NCBI RefSeq assembly: GCF_029433095.1
Contig: NZ_JARNTX010000007.1
Coordinates: 1 to 64,000 of the forward strand
DNA: 64,000 nucleotides
Direction: 5' to 3'
Origin: Hymenobacter sp. YC55
GTDB taxonomy: Bacteria; Bacteroidota; Bacteroidia; Cytophagales; Hymenobacteraceae
Part shown: positions 24,863-32,543 of the stretch, in pieces
Numbering within the stretch: the first letter of the stretch is position 1
Layout: every line of letters begins with the position of its first letter
The notes under the pieces: model-generated
Seen by the model: only the letters and a program-made list of their open reading frames with translations
What the model was told of the DNA's origin: nothing
Databases searched by the model: none
Made by a program: the position numbers and the translations under genes

Positions 24863-25734
24863 GATTGTACTTCCTGATCGCCGTGCCCACGCAAAGCTGG
24901 TATGCGCCGTTAGGAGTACCCGGGCTGGCCGAGACGAACTGCGCGCTCTACTGTAAGCAGGAGCCTAGAGGAGCGCGTTTTCCGTTACTTTTCCGGCTAA
25001 GTCGTCCACCTATTTCAGCGCGCAATGCAGTTCGCTTTTAGCTACAGTTGAGATCTGCCAGCAGGGCCTTGGCTAGCATTTTCAAGGCTTTACTCGCGCT
25101 TTTTAGGCAAGGAAATCCCCATCTTCCTTCTAGGTTTAGTTTACCTCCCACGATATTCTCGTGCCCATACTCTGTTCCTTCTGGTTGTGTTTCGGGCTCA
25201 CCCTCCCTCCTACTGCTCCCAAAGTCTATAGCTGTCAGGGATTCGCCAGCTAGGCCCATCATGCCTCAAGCAAGGGGTAAGGCTTGGCGTGGGGTACGAA
25301 AACGGTCAAGTAGTTGTCTAAGGGCGGCGGCCGAGAAGCTAGGTCGGCGCCCTTGCGGCCGCTGCTACTCTCGCTAAGATAAAGCTAGCCGAGCCTACTT
25401 CGATTACCGATGACTTAGCAAATCGGTTACGTCGTTTGGATAGAGTGGACCAAGACTTCTCTTCCTGTTTGAGGCGGTTTTCACTCGGACTACAGGTACC
25501 TAAGGAAACACGAGATGCCTGCTCCTGTCAACCCCCTAATTTGGATTGAACGACGTAAGGCAGGCAGAATAAAACCAGGCAATAATAAACTCATATAATA
25601 CTAATAATCAGTTATATCGACACTTAATTAAAGGTATAAAATCGCATAAAAACCTCTCTGCGGAATAGACTTTTTTATACCCCGGGGAGCGTGCCGTTTC
25701 AACTTATGGGTTGACCAAAAGCACCTGTTTCGTT
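24863..25734. other. 872 bp gene-poor stretch before the replication region
   Basis: One minus-strand frame, 25038-25262, is open for 74 codons (GEPETQPEGTEYGHENIVGG in the middle), but it has no family match and the opposite strand is also open, so I do not call it. The last 180 bp (25555-25690) is AT-rich and borders the decayed rep copy. Confidence 0.35.
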
Positions 25735-26500
25735 TTATGCTAGTTTGTGGTACAACTTGGGGTACAAACTCGTAATCCGCGCCATGGTCGTGGCAGCGAT
25801 ATTATCAAAGGCCTTGGCCCCGGTTTCGAAGTCTTTAAGCAGCGCATAGGTTTCCCGCATCAGCTTGGTCAGCTCCGCCTCCGACAAGGTGAGCACGCGC
25901 TCGATCTGCGCTTCGCTGAGCTTGAGCTTCCGGAATCGACCAGCCACCCGCGTATGCAGATCACCCAGCGGCGGCTTCGGGGCCGCCGGCAGTTGCTTGC
26001 TGGTTTCGGCCGCCACCACCGTGGCCGAGGTCTGCGGCTCGGTGGACTCGTGGTACTTAATCGTAAACTCGATGCTATCCACGGCCCGGCCTTTCTTGTT
26101 TTCCGTGTAGGCGACCTCGAAATTTTTCGTGTTCAACTCGTCGATACTCGGCTTGAGCACTTTGTTGCAGTAATCCGCGTACTGCGCGTAGGTGCCTGCC
26201 CCGTGGTAATGGTGCGCAGTTTCTCCACGGTGACCGTGATCGGCGAACGAAACTCCCAACTCTTGAGCAGCCAATAGAAGCGAATGGTATTGGCGTTGGA
26301 TAAGCTCATTAGCTCCGCCACGTGGCCTAGGGTGTACTCGCCCGCCAGGTGCTGCAAGTACAGCAAGGCCGTTTCGCTGAACATGCCCGTCAGGATCCCT
26401 TTTGTGCCATCATAGCGCATGCCCTACACCAGGGAAATCACGGGGCGCTCCTTTCTCCGGTTTACCACGGGCAGTTCTCTAACCAAGTGAGCGTGAACAC
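25735..26500 (-). pseudogene. Rep_3-type replication initiator, decayed copy
   Basis: Two minus-strand frames together align with the intact Rep at 26556-27572. The upstream frame gives GILTGMFSETALLYLQHLAG and MSLSNANTIRFYWLLKSWEF, equal to YVTGNFAPEIKPFLLELASE and LKSAHAHRLYWLLTSWDDVG. Around 26210 the frame shifts, and the rest (YAQYADYCNKVLKPSIDELN to FDNIAATTMARITSLYPKLY) matches the Rep C-terminus. Upstream of 26420 a TAG interrupts sequence still resembling Rep (ERPVISLV), and the true N-terminus is missing. This is a second, inactivated replicon or a duplicated rep gene. Confidence 0.75.
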
Positions 26501-26555
26501 CACCAGGCCACGGAAAGAGCTGCGGTTCCAACTTCCAACCGCGCGGAGCGTGAAC

Positions 26556-27572
26556 TTAAAGCTTGGAGAAAAGACCCGGAAACTCCGTCTTTAACGAATT
26601 AACCGTCGTGGCGCCGATATTATCGAATACCTTGGATTTCGTTTCGTAGTTCACTAGGAGTTGATGCGTGGATTTTAGCAGCTTCGTAAAGCTGGCCTCG
26701 TCATCCCCTAAATGTTCCAACACGGTCTTGATCTGCGAGTCCGTAACCAGTAACTTCTGCAACCGGGCCACTATGCGTTGATGTAGGCTAGGCATTTCCG
26801 CGATAATCCCCAGCGTTAATTGCTCTGACTGCTTTTGCCGGCCCTTGGGGGTGATATCAAGTATTGGGGGCTCCCCGTTGTTTCCCGCTATAACATGCTT
26901 GGGAATGGTAAACAAAATCTTGGTGACCTTCCTACCCACTTTCAGGGGTTCCCAACCAACCATCCACCCGATATCGTGCAGTTCTTTTACGGCCGGTTCC
27001 AGCACGTAGCGCTTGAAATCGTAGAAAATAACATAGGCGGTATCCTCCGTACCCACCATTTGCTCGCGTAACTTATCGATCTCCACCTCCCAACTGCCCA
27101 CGTCATCCCAGCTGGTTAACAACCAGTAGAGCCGATGCGCGTGCGCGCTCTTTAAGGTCAGGATCGTTTCAATTTCCACCGTGGTATACTCACTGGCGAG
27201 TTCGAGCAGAAACGGTTTAATCTCGGGCGCAAAATTACCGGTCACGTACCCCGTACCCTCGTCTATTTCCATAAAGCTGATGATACCATAGTTTTTGATA
27301 TTCATCTTCCCTCGGGAATTAGTTCGGGCAATGCTTACCACTTTCCCCATCAACGTCTTGCACGCCGCATCAATTTGTTCATACACGGGGCCGGACTTCG
27401 CCTTGGGAATAACCCGCTTCATGGGAATCCGAATTTGGGGCAATTCCAAGGACTTCGAGTGGATGCAACCCAATGCCAACGCAACGATGCGCGCCTCAAT
27501 GTGATTCAGCTTCAAGGGCGACCTGACCAGAATATTGGCTTGCCGGGCCTGGGGGTACAACGATGTTTCCAT
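26556..27572 (-). CDS. plasmid replication initiator protein, Rep_3 family
   Basis: A 338-aa protein from ATG 27572 (METSLYPQARQANILVRSPL). A start 48 bp upstream lies inside the inverted repeat 27601-27630 and is unlikely. The Rep_3/RepB winged-helix pair is seen in LNHIEARIVALALGCIHSKS, LASEYTTVEIETILTLKSAH, RLYWLLTSWDDVGSWEVEID and YDFKRYVLEPAVKELHDIGW. A C-terminal extension (LHQRIVARLQKLLVTDSQIK to FPGLFSKL) is shared with the decayed copy. It binds the adjacent iterons to start replication, and dimers probably repress its own promoter at the inverted repeat. Confidence 0.9.
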   Translation of the reverse strand: METSLYPQARQANILVRSPLKLNHIEARIVALALGCIHSKSLELPQIRIPMKRVIPKAKSGPVYEQIDAACKTLMGKVVSIARTNSRGKMNIKNYGIISFMEIDEGTGYVTGNFAPEIKPFLLELASEYTTVEIETILTLKSAHAHRLYWLLTSWDDVGSWEVEIDKLREQMVGTEDTAYVIFYDFKRYVLEPAVKELHDIGWMVGWEPLKVGRKVTKILFTIPKHVIAGNNGEPPILDITPKGRQKQSEQLTLGIIAEMPSLHQRIVARLQKLLVTDSQIKTVLEHLGDDEASFTKLLKSTHQLLVNYETKSKVFDNIGATTVNSLKTEFPGLFSKL

Positions 27573-27600
27573 TACAGATGCAGAGTTAAGCTGCTCTAAC

Positions 27601-27630
27601 CTACGGAAAAGTAGTGACAATCTTCCGTAG
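27601..27630. promoter_or_regulatory. inverted repeat upstream of rep, probable autoregulatory operator
   Basis: CTACGGAA (27601-27608) and TTCCGTAG (27623-27630) are perfect inverted repeats 29 bp upstream of the Rep start. The half-site is the conserved end of the iterons (TTCCGTAG). In Rep_3 plasmids, initiator dimers bind such inverted half-iterons to repress rep, while monomers bind the iterons. Confidence 0.7.
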
Positions 27631-27665
27631 TATAGGACTGTATTTTTCGCACCCAGTACCAGTGG

Positions 27666-27864
27666 GTGTAATTTCTTCCGTAGTTGCCACAGCTAGTGTA
27701 ATTTCTTCCGCAATGGGTGTAGTTTCTTCCGTAATGGGTGTAATTTCTTCCGTAGTGGGTGTAGTTTCTTCCCTAATAGGGTGTAATTTCTTCCGTAGAT
27801 GAGTGTAAATCCTTCCGTAACAAGGTGTAATTCCTTCCGTAGCAAGGTGTAGTTTCTTCCGTAA
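27666..27864 (+). repeat. oriV: nine direct iterons of the plasmid origin (oriV)
   Basis: Nine copies of GTGTARTTTCTTCCGTAR begin at 27666, 27696, 27717, 27738, 27759, 27781, 27803, 27825 and 27847. After the first 30-bp step, spacing is 21-22 bp, two helical turns, so the sites lie on one DNA face. Copies 5, 7 and 8 carry single changes. This is the classic layout of an iteron-regulated origin, upstream of and divergent from rep. Confidence 0.93.
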
Positions 27865-27874
27865 ATGGCCTAGA

Positions 27875-27899
27875 TAAATAACTGACTTACAGTTATTTA
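27875..27899. other. AT-rich hairpin next to the iterons
   Basis: TAAATAACTG and CAGTTATTTA form a perfect 10-bp stem with an ACTTA loop, 11 bp after the last iteron, followed by a purine-rich, AT-rich run to 27960. It may be part of the DNA-unwinding element or a transcript end. That role is inferred from position. Confidence 0.45.
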
Positions 27900-28048
27900 C
27901 GAGCTATAGAAGAAAGAAAAGAGAAGAGTTAGAAAACTAGAAAGGTTCTTTGCTTTTTGAAAGGATTAAATTTTGTCTTAGTCCTAGTCAAAAGATGGCT
28001 TGTTTGTCGGTTACCGCCAAGCAGCGGACACTGAAACTCTCCCAGCAA

Positions 28049-28066
28049 CTACGGAAGAAACTACAC
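28049..28066 (-). repeat. single inverted iteron
   Basis: CTACGGAAGAAACTACAC is the exact reverse complement of iteron GTGTAGTTTCTTCCGTAG, 185 bp beyond the last direct copy. It could take part in Rep-mediated looping or handcuffing. GC-rich AACCCGGC repeats follow at 28091-28130. Confidence 0.65.
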
Positions 28067-28157
28067 TCTGACTACCTACCAAATCCGGCGAAAACCCGGC
28101 AAGGGTTAACCCGGCAGTTCCCGGCCGGGTAATACGCGCGGTAAGTTAACTTGATGA

Positions 28158-28644
28158 GTGGATGCCCCGGAGGCACCAACAAGCACGGCAATGGGGACCG
28201 GATCCTTCTCGTCGAACTGGGGCAACAGGTGGCGCTGGCATGGAGCGGCGTGCCAACTCAACACTTGTTTGGTTACGTCGAAGGCATTGTTCAACATGCC
28301 TATTGCTATCATCAGCCTGGTGGACGAGGACCGCATCTGGTTGAAGTGCCACCACGGGCTGAAGGTGGAGCAAAGCGACCGCGACCCGGGCCTGTGCGCC
28401 TCGGCCATTCTCTCCGACGAAATGTACCTCGTGGAAAACGCGCGGCGCGATCCGTGCACGCTCACCAAAGCCGCTGGTGGCCGGCGCGTTTGGCCTGCAG
28501 TGCTACGCGACGGCCCCGCTGGAAACCTACGATGGTTACAACCTGGGCCCCTTTTGCCTGATCGACCAGAAGCCGCGCAGGGAAGTGCCCGGCGCATTGC
28601 CCAGCTGGAACAACGCCAGCCCGCTGCGTAGTGACGGCAAATAG
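28158..28644 (+). pseudogene. GAF-domain signalling protein, frameshifted and 5'-truncated
   Basis: The first frame gives a GAF core, FNMPIAIISLVDEDRIWLKC and HHGLKVEQSDRDPGLCASAI, then LVENARRDPC. Near 28470 it shifts; the other frame continues with PLVAGAFGLQCYATAPLETY and DGYNLGPFCLIDQKPR, the second half of the same GAF domain, and ends at TAG 28642. The first 80 bp do not resemble a GAF start. Such domains usually sit in front of kinases or cyclases; here no output domain follows. Confidence 0.7.
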
Positions 28645-28768
28645 CCACCGGTAGTGGCTTCACCCCAAACCAACTGCCTAATGTTGTGGCCTGAAGATCA
28701 ATTTGCTAGCCGTTAAGGGAGGGCAAGCGTGCATCTTTGCCGGCGGTACCGCCGTAGCACGGGAGCAT

Positions 28769-29215
28769 ATGAACGACATCACCTTGGTTTCGGAGGCCTA
28801 CGGGGCCGTCTACCTAGCGCCGGAGGTGCCGTGCATCATCATTCAGTGGACGGGCTACGCCAACAGCGAGCAGTTCCGCTACTTGATGAAGCAGGCGCAG
28901 GCCTTCTACATCGCCGAGACTCCGCGCCACCCTGCTGCCCTAGGCTGGATAGCTGATTCGCGGGGCTTAGGCGCGGTCCGCCCCGGTGACCAGCAGTGGC
29001 TGCACACCGACTGGAATCCGCAGACTTACCAGGCCGGGGTGCGCTACATCGCTATCGTCGAGGCCGAATCTATCTTCGGCAAGATTGCCGCGCAGCAGTA
29101 CGTGACCAACGTCATGCAGAGCGAGCAGTACAGCTTTCACACCCGCACCCTGCCCACGCTGGAGGCCGCTAAGCAATGGCTGCAGCAGGTATTGCCCCTT
29201 GCCCCCGAGCAGTAG
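28769..29215 (+). CDS. STAS-like short signalling protein (148 aa)
   Basis: From ATG 28769 (MNDITLVSEAYGAVYLAPEV). The order of elements equals the protein at 20407-20823 and the next gene: IIIQWTGYANSEQFRYLMKQ, then a helix, ALGWIADSRGLGAVRPGDQQ, WLHTDWNPQTYQAGVRYIAI and the final EAAKQWLQQVL. The D-S-R turn after the central strand fits STAS-like domains. It is followed after 3 bp by a second member, so the two are co-transcribed and translation may be coupled. They may form a heterodimer; this is inference. Confidence 0.68.
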   Translation: MNDITLVSEAYGAVYLAPEVPCIIIQWTGYANSEQFRYLMKQAQAFYIAETPRHPAALGWIADSRGLGAVRPGDQQWLHTDWNPQTYQAGVRYIAIVEAESIFGKIAAQQYVTNVMQSEQYSFHTRTLPTLEAAKQWLQQVLPLAPEQ

Positions 29216-29218
29216 CCG

Positions 29219-29641
29219 ATGCGCCAAGAACTGACCAGCGCGCTAGGGCGCACCTACCTAATTGTCGAACCCAACCCCGCCGAGCGGTGGATCGACGTGG
29301 TCTGGATGGGCTACCTCACCAGGGCCAACATCCAGTGCGGGGCCGCGGCCTACACCGCCGCCCTGGCCGCGTCCGGGTACCACGCCGTGCTCAACGACAC
29401 GCGCGCCGTGTTGGGTCCGTGGGAGCATTCGCTCGACTGGGTGGTGAACACCTGGGCCCCGCAGGCGGCGGCCGCGGGCCTCACGCACTTTGCCATGGTG
29501 ACCACCCGCGAATCGATGGCCGACGCCACGGCCCTGAGCTTTTACCAGCAACTCACCGCCTTCCAAGCCGAACTGTTTGCCGACATCGAAGAAGCCCGGC
29601 GCTGGCTGCGGCGGTTCTCGTTGGCCACTGGCGAACGATAA
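29219..29641 (+). CDS. STAS-like short signalling protein (140 aa)
   Basis: Starts MRQELTSALGRTYLIVEPNP. Motifs parallel those of its upstream neighbour: WIDVVWMGYLTRANIQCGAA, GYHAVLNDTRAVLGPWEHSL, DWVVNTWAPQAAAAGLTHFA, and EARRWLRRFS at the end. The LNDTR turn is closest to LLNDN of the gene at 20407-20823. It is the second gene of a two-gene unit. No enzyme or receptor domain is attached, so it presumably works by binding a partner. Confidence 0.68.
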   Translation: MRQELTSALGRTYLIVEPNPAERWIDVVWMGYLTRANIQCGAAAYTAALAASGYHAVLNDTRAVLGPWEHSLDWVVNTWAPQAAAAGLTHFAMVTTRESMADATALSFYQQLTAFQAELFADIEEARRWLRRFSLATGER

Positions 29642-29770
29642 ACAAAGGGTAAACAGCTCGGTCTGGCGCGGGAACCCAACCACCTCCGGGCTCGGGTAGT
29701 GGAACATGCCATGTTAGGGCTTTACTCAGCTGTCTCGTCCGCCAACAAAGTCGACCGTTATTTTGAGCGA

Positions 29771-29808
29771 TTGTTCAGAGTAACGGTCGTGGCTGTTGCA
29801 GAACTCCC
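29771..29808 (-). mobile_element. Tn3-like terminal inverted repeat, left-facing
   Basis: On the minus strand from 29808 this reads GGGAGTTCTGCAACAGCCAC followed by GACCGTTACTCTGAACA. It aligns with the plus-strand end at 29922-29959 over GTTCTGCAACAGCCACG, CGTT and TGAACA, about 38 bp in all, the usual length of Tn3-family ends that begin GGG. Separately, GACCGTTA/TAACGGTC at 29753-29788 forms an 8-bp stem overlapping this end. Confidence 0.45.
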
Positions 29809-29921
29809 AGTAGGGAATGCACTTGCTAGCACCAACGTCTGAAACAGGCTAAAAAGACCACGTACTGCTCCTATTTCCCATAAATGAGGCGATGAAGCAT
29901 AGCTTCTCCAGAATACAGGAA

Positions 29922-29959
29922 GGGTTCTGCAACAGCCACGTTCGTTTTAGTGAACATGC
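29922..29959 (+). mobile_element. Tn3-like terminal inverted repeat, right-facing
   Basis: Starts GGGTTCTGCAACAGCCACG and continues TTCGTTTTAGTGAACATGC. It points towards the Tn3-transposase fragment at 30049 and lies back-to-back with the end at 29771-29808, leaving 113 bp between them. The arrangement suggests the scars of two insertions, or of one element and its deleted partner. Confidence 0.45.
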
Positions 29960-30048
29960 AGAAACAGTCTTTACGTTGAAATGTGCTGACATAGCAGATG
30001 GGAGACGCCCGCGGCTCGCCTACTGGTCTGCCCATACGCCCGTTGCTT

Positions 30049-30189
30049 ATGCCCCGTCGTTCTACGCTCTCCGCCGCCGAGCGGGAGCAACTGCTCGCCT
30101 TGCCCGAAACGTCCGCGAACCACTCGGAGTCGGTGCTGAAAGAGTGGGCTCTCCCCTATCCGCTTACATTGTGGACTGGGTACGCATGA
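30049..30189 (+). pseudogene. N-terminal fragment of a Tn3-family transposase
   Basis: From ATG 30049 the frame reads MPRRSTLSAAEREQLLALPE, the start found on many Tn3-family TnpA proteins (DUF4158 region, usually followed by an I-R-H-Y-x-x-S-x-x-D motif). Here the similarity ends after about 23 residues and the frame stops at 30189; a full transposase has about 1000 residues. The end-like repeat at 29922 lies 90 bp upstream. The 229 bp up to 30418 holds no gene. Confidence 0.5.
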
Positions 30190-30418
30190 ATTGGGATAAC
30201 TAGTTACATACCAATGCATTGCGTTTGGGGAAAGAACCCGACGGAATGTCTTTAAGTGCAGCGGTTAGGCTACTTCCAAACCCTATCGGCCAACAAACCC
30301 TGGTGGGGCTATCCTCTTGCAAAAAACACCACTCCCTCTGGCGCTCCCACCGGAAAACCCAAGTTTTTAGCGCGAGCGCCACAGTGAGTGGCTATCGTAG
30401 CAAATCGATACGAATCGT

Positions 30419-30859
30419 TTACCGGGGGGCTTTTTTGGCGCGCGGGCGACCTTGCAGCTTCTTAACGTTGAGGCGCTTCTGGTATTCGTGCGGCGGCAAG
30501 GGCTTGTCGGCATCGGGAAAGCGTCCCAAGTACAACTGCAGCGCGTTTTCGACGGCGGTGGTCATGTCTTCCCGATTCCAGTAATCGTGCTGGACCAGGC
30601 GAATATAAGTGCCTTTCGTAATCAGGGTGTTATAGGGCACCTTCGCATCGAGCGGTAACTCGGAAGCCTCCTCTCCTACCGGCTCTATAGTTGATTCTGG
30701 GCTCGGCACCGGCGGGGAGGGTATTGCCTCCGGGGCTGCCAGCGTACGATTGCCGTAGAGGCTGGCACGATCCGCGGGGATGACGGGCGCGGGGGTGACG
30801 CGTTCCGGGTCGGCCAGGCTCGAGAAGTTGGGGCGGTTCTTAGGGGGCTTAGTGCTCAT
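30419..30859 (-). CDS. ParA partner, probable centromere-binding protein (146 aa)
   Basis: Starts at ATG 30859 and overlaps the ParA stop by 11 bp, the typical coupling of a partition operon. Residues 1-75 are proline-rich and probably disordered (MSTKPPKNRPNFSSLADPER). Residues 80-125 (LITKGTYIRLVQHDYWNRED to AVENALQLYLG) look like a short strand followed by two helices, as in ribbon-helix-helix proteins. The tail KKLQGRPRAKKAPR is basic. No ParB HTH is present. Binding to the TGTACGTACA array upstream of parA is predicted from position. Confidence 0.65.
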   Translation of the reverse strand: MSTKPPKNRPNFSSLADPERVTPAPVIPADRASLYGNRTLAAPEAIPSPPVPSPESTIEPVGEEASELPLDAKVPYNTLITKGTYIRLVQHDYWNREDMTTAVENALQLYLGRFPDADKPLPPHEYQKRLNVKKLQGRPRAKKAPR

Positions 30860-31634
30860 GGACAGCGGCGACGCGGTGAAGAATAGCTTGGGTTAATTCC
30901 ATGTAGTCTTGGGCGCCGTGGGAATCAGGAGCGTACTCGAAGATGCTGGTTTCCAAACTCACGGCCTCGGCCAGCGCCAGGTTGGTTCGAATGCTGACCT
31001 GCAGCACATCTGCGTCGCCGAAGCGATCCCGGGTCTGCTGCACAAAATCCCGGTGGAGACGACTGCGGTAAGACGCCGCGTACTTGGTGAAGAAGATGCC
31101 GCCTAGTTGCAACTGGGGGTTGTAGTAGTCCCGGGTTCGGTCACAAGCATCGAGCAGCGTCTTTAACCCCTGATAGCCCCAGCGCTCGGGCTGGACGGGA
31201 ATAAACACCCAGTTGCTGGCCACCAAGGCCGCGTACAACAGGGCGGACATGTGGGGCGGCGTATCAATAATGCAAAAGTCGTAGTGCCCGCTGACGGGCC
31301 CGAGCCCTTTGCGCAAAAGAAACTCGCTGCCTTTTTGCGTGCCATAGTATTGCTCGAGCAAATTCACGTCCAAGGACGAGGGAAGCAGGGCCAGCCCTTC
31401 CTCTATCGGATGAATTGCCGCGGCCACGGTTACGGAGGAGTTTGGCTCCAGCAGGGTGCCTAAGTTAGGGGTTAAGCTTATCGCCCCTTTGAACGCCATG
31501 GTCAGGTTGCATTGCGCATCACAATCAACCAAGAGCACGCGGTAACCTAAGCTGTGCAGGGCCAAGCCAATGTTGAGGGCGGAAGTGCTTTTGCCTACTC
31601 CCCCTTTGTTGTTTGCTAAACAAATTGTAACCAT
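30849..31634 (-). CDS. parA: ParA-family partition ATPase
   Basis: A 261-aa ATPase with the deviant Walker A motif KGGVGKST at residues 10-17, the A' motif LLVDCDAQCN and Walker B FCIIDTPPHMSALL. It lacks an N-terminal HTH, so it is a type Ib-like ParA that moves plasmid copies with a small DNA-binding partner, encoded immediately downstream. The 0.7 kb upstream carries repeated palindromes, one lying about 40-55 bp before the start codon near a candidate -7 box (TATACTTG), consistent with autoregulation. Confidence 0.92.
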   Translation of the reverse strand: MVTICLANNKGGVGKSTSALNIGLALHSLGYRVLLVDCDAQCNLTMAFKGAISLTPNLGTLLEPNSSVTVAAAIHPIEEGLALLPSSLDVNLLEQYYGTQKGSEFLLRKGLGPVSGHYDFCIIDTPPHMSALLYAALVASNWVFIPVQPERWGYQGLKTLLDACDRTRDYYNPQLQLGGIFFTKYAASYRSRLHRDFVQQTRDRFGDADVLQVSIRTNLALAEAVSLETSIFEYAPDSHGAQDYMELTQAILHRVAAVHEH

Positions 31635-31675
31635 CAGACAAGTGCTAGATAATGGATGAACAAGTATAGTACTTA

Positions 31676-31894
31676 TTGTACGTACAACCAGTATTGTGCT
31701 TAATATAATTAATTTACGCTTTATAGTTACACTAATCAGAGTAATTATTTAAACTATAACTTGTTTATAATCAGTTATATGCAAGTAAGCTTGCTGTTTC
31801 AAGTCGCGATTTATGAAGTACGAAATGTACACTGCTGATTGTAAGCTATTCGATTACCACCAGCAGTGTACGTACGATAATTACTGTACGTACC
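31676..31894. repeat. TGTACGTACA palindrome cluster upstream of parA (candidate parS)
   Basis: The palindrome TTGTACGTACAA is at 31676-31687. GTGTACGTACG and CTGTACGTACC follow at 31867-31894. GTACACTGCTG (31827-31837) and CAGCAGTGTAC (31861-31871) are 11-bp inverted repeats that end in the same GTAC core. The region is AT-rich and has no gene. Confidence 0.65.
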
Positions 31895-32299
31895 AGATTT
31901 ATCGATGACTGTTACGTTGCCCGAGGGCTTAGGAAAAAAGTTGAACTACTAGCTTGATTTATCTGGTAAGGCGAGGGCGCCGGCAGGTAAGCTGATTCGA
32001 TTCCCCTCTTATTATAAAAGCAGATTCCCTCGGTGAATGTGAGAAGCGAGTAGCTAAAAAAAACGGGTTACGGTTAGCCGTTACACAAGGGGCCGCAACC
32101 CAGCTGCGGTAAGAACCGGGCGGCTGCGCTGCCCTATAAGAGGGGCAGGGCCCACCGGCGTAAGCCAGAAGTTTAAAAGTGAAATTAAACGCTGCTGGTA
32201 TTAGCCATCGCTTTTGACGGCAACGGGGTTCAAATAAGTGGCGGGATGCGAGTAGTAGGACGCTAGCGCAACAAAAGCTTGAAATTTAAAATGATTACA

Positions 32300-32352
32300 A
32301 CGCGTAGTGTACGTACAATACTTACATAAAGTACTGTACGTACACTACGCGT
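32300..32352. repeat. 18-bp-arm inverted repeat with the GTACGTAC core
   Basis: ACGCGTAGTGTACGTACA (32300-32317) and its exact reverse complement (32335-32352) flank 17 bp, which itself is a near-palindrome (ATACTT/AAGTAC). Each arm contains the same TGTACGTACA core as the cluster near parA, so one protein probably binds all of them. The rest of 31895-32299 and 32353-32543 holds no gene. Confidence 0.65.
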
Positions 32353-32543
32353 ATCTCGATTGATTGCAAGAAGAAACCATTCGCTTAGCGCAGGCTAAGC
32401 GTCAGATACCAACCAGTAGGGGAGGGAAGCAGCAATTACAGAGCCTAGGCAGTACCCGCACCTAACGCCGGCCTGCGACATGAGGCCAGCGGGCAAAGAG
32501 AATACACTCTGTTCCGTCTTCGTGAAGCTGTTGCCGGGCCGGG

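Noticed and set aside
25038..25377. Overlapping frames on both strands in the spacer before rep
   Set aside because: Both strands are open over the same bases, neither has a known motif, and the surroundings are decayed. I could not decide for either.
27614..27802. 62-codon frame over the iterons
   Set aside because: Its repeated V-V-S-S-V-M-G pattern is only the translation of the iteron repeats.
27666..27864. Reading the regular 21-22 bp repeats as a CRISPR array
   Set aside because: Repeats of 18 bp with 3-4 bp gaps and the adjacent rep gene fit iterons; there are no spacers of CRISPR length and no cas genes.
29176..29652. 158-codon plus-strand frame over the second STAS-like gene
   Set aside because: A shifted frame of 29219-29641, arginine- and proline-rich without structure; the STAS-like frame aligns with its neighbours.
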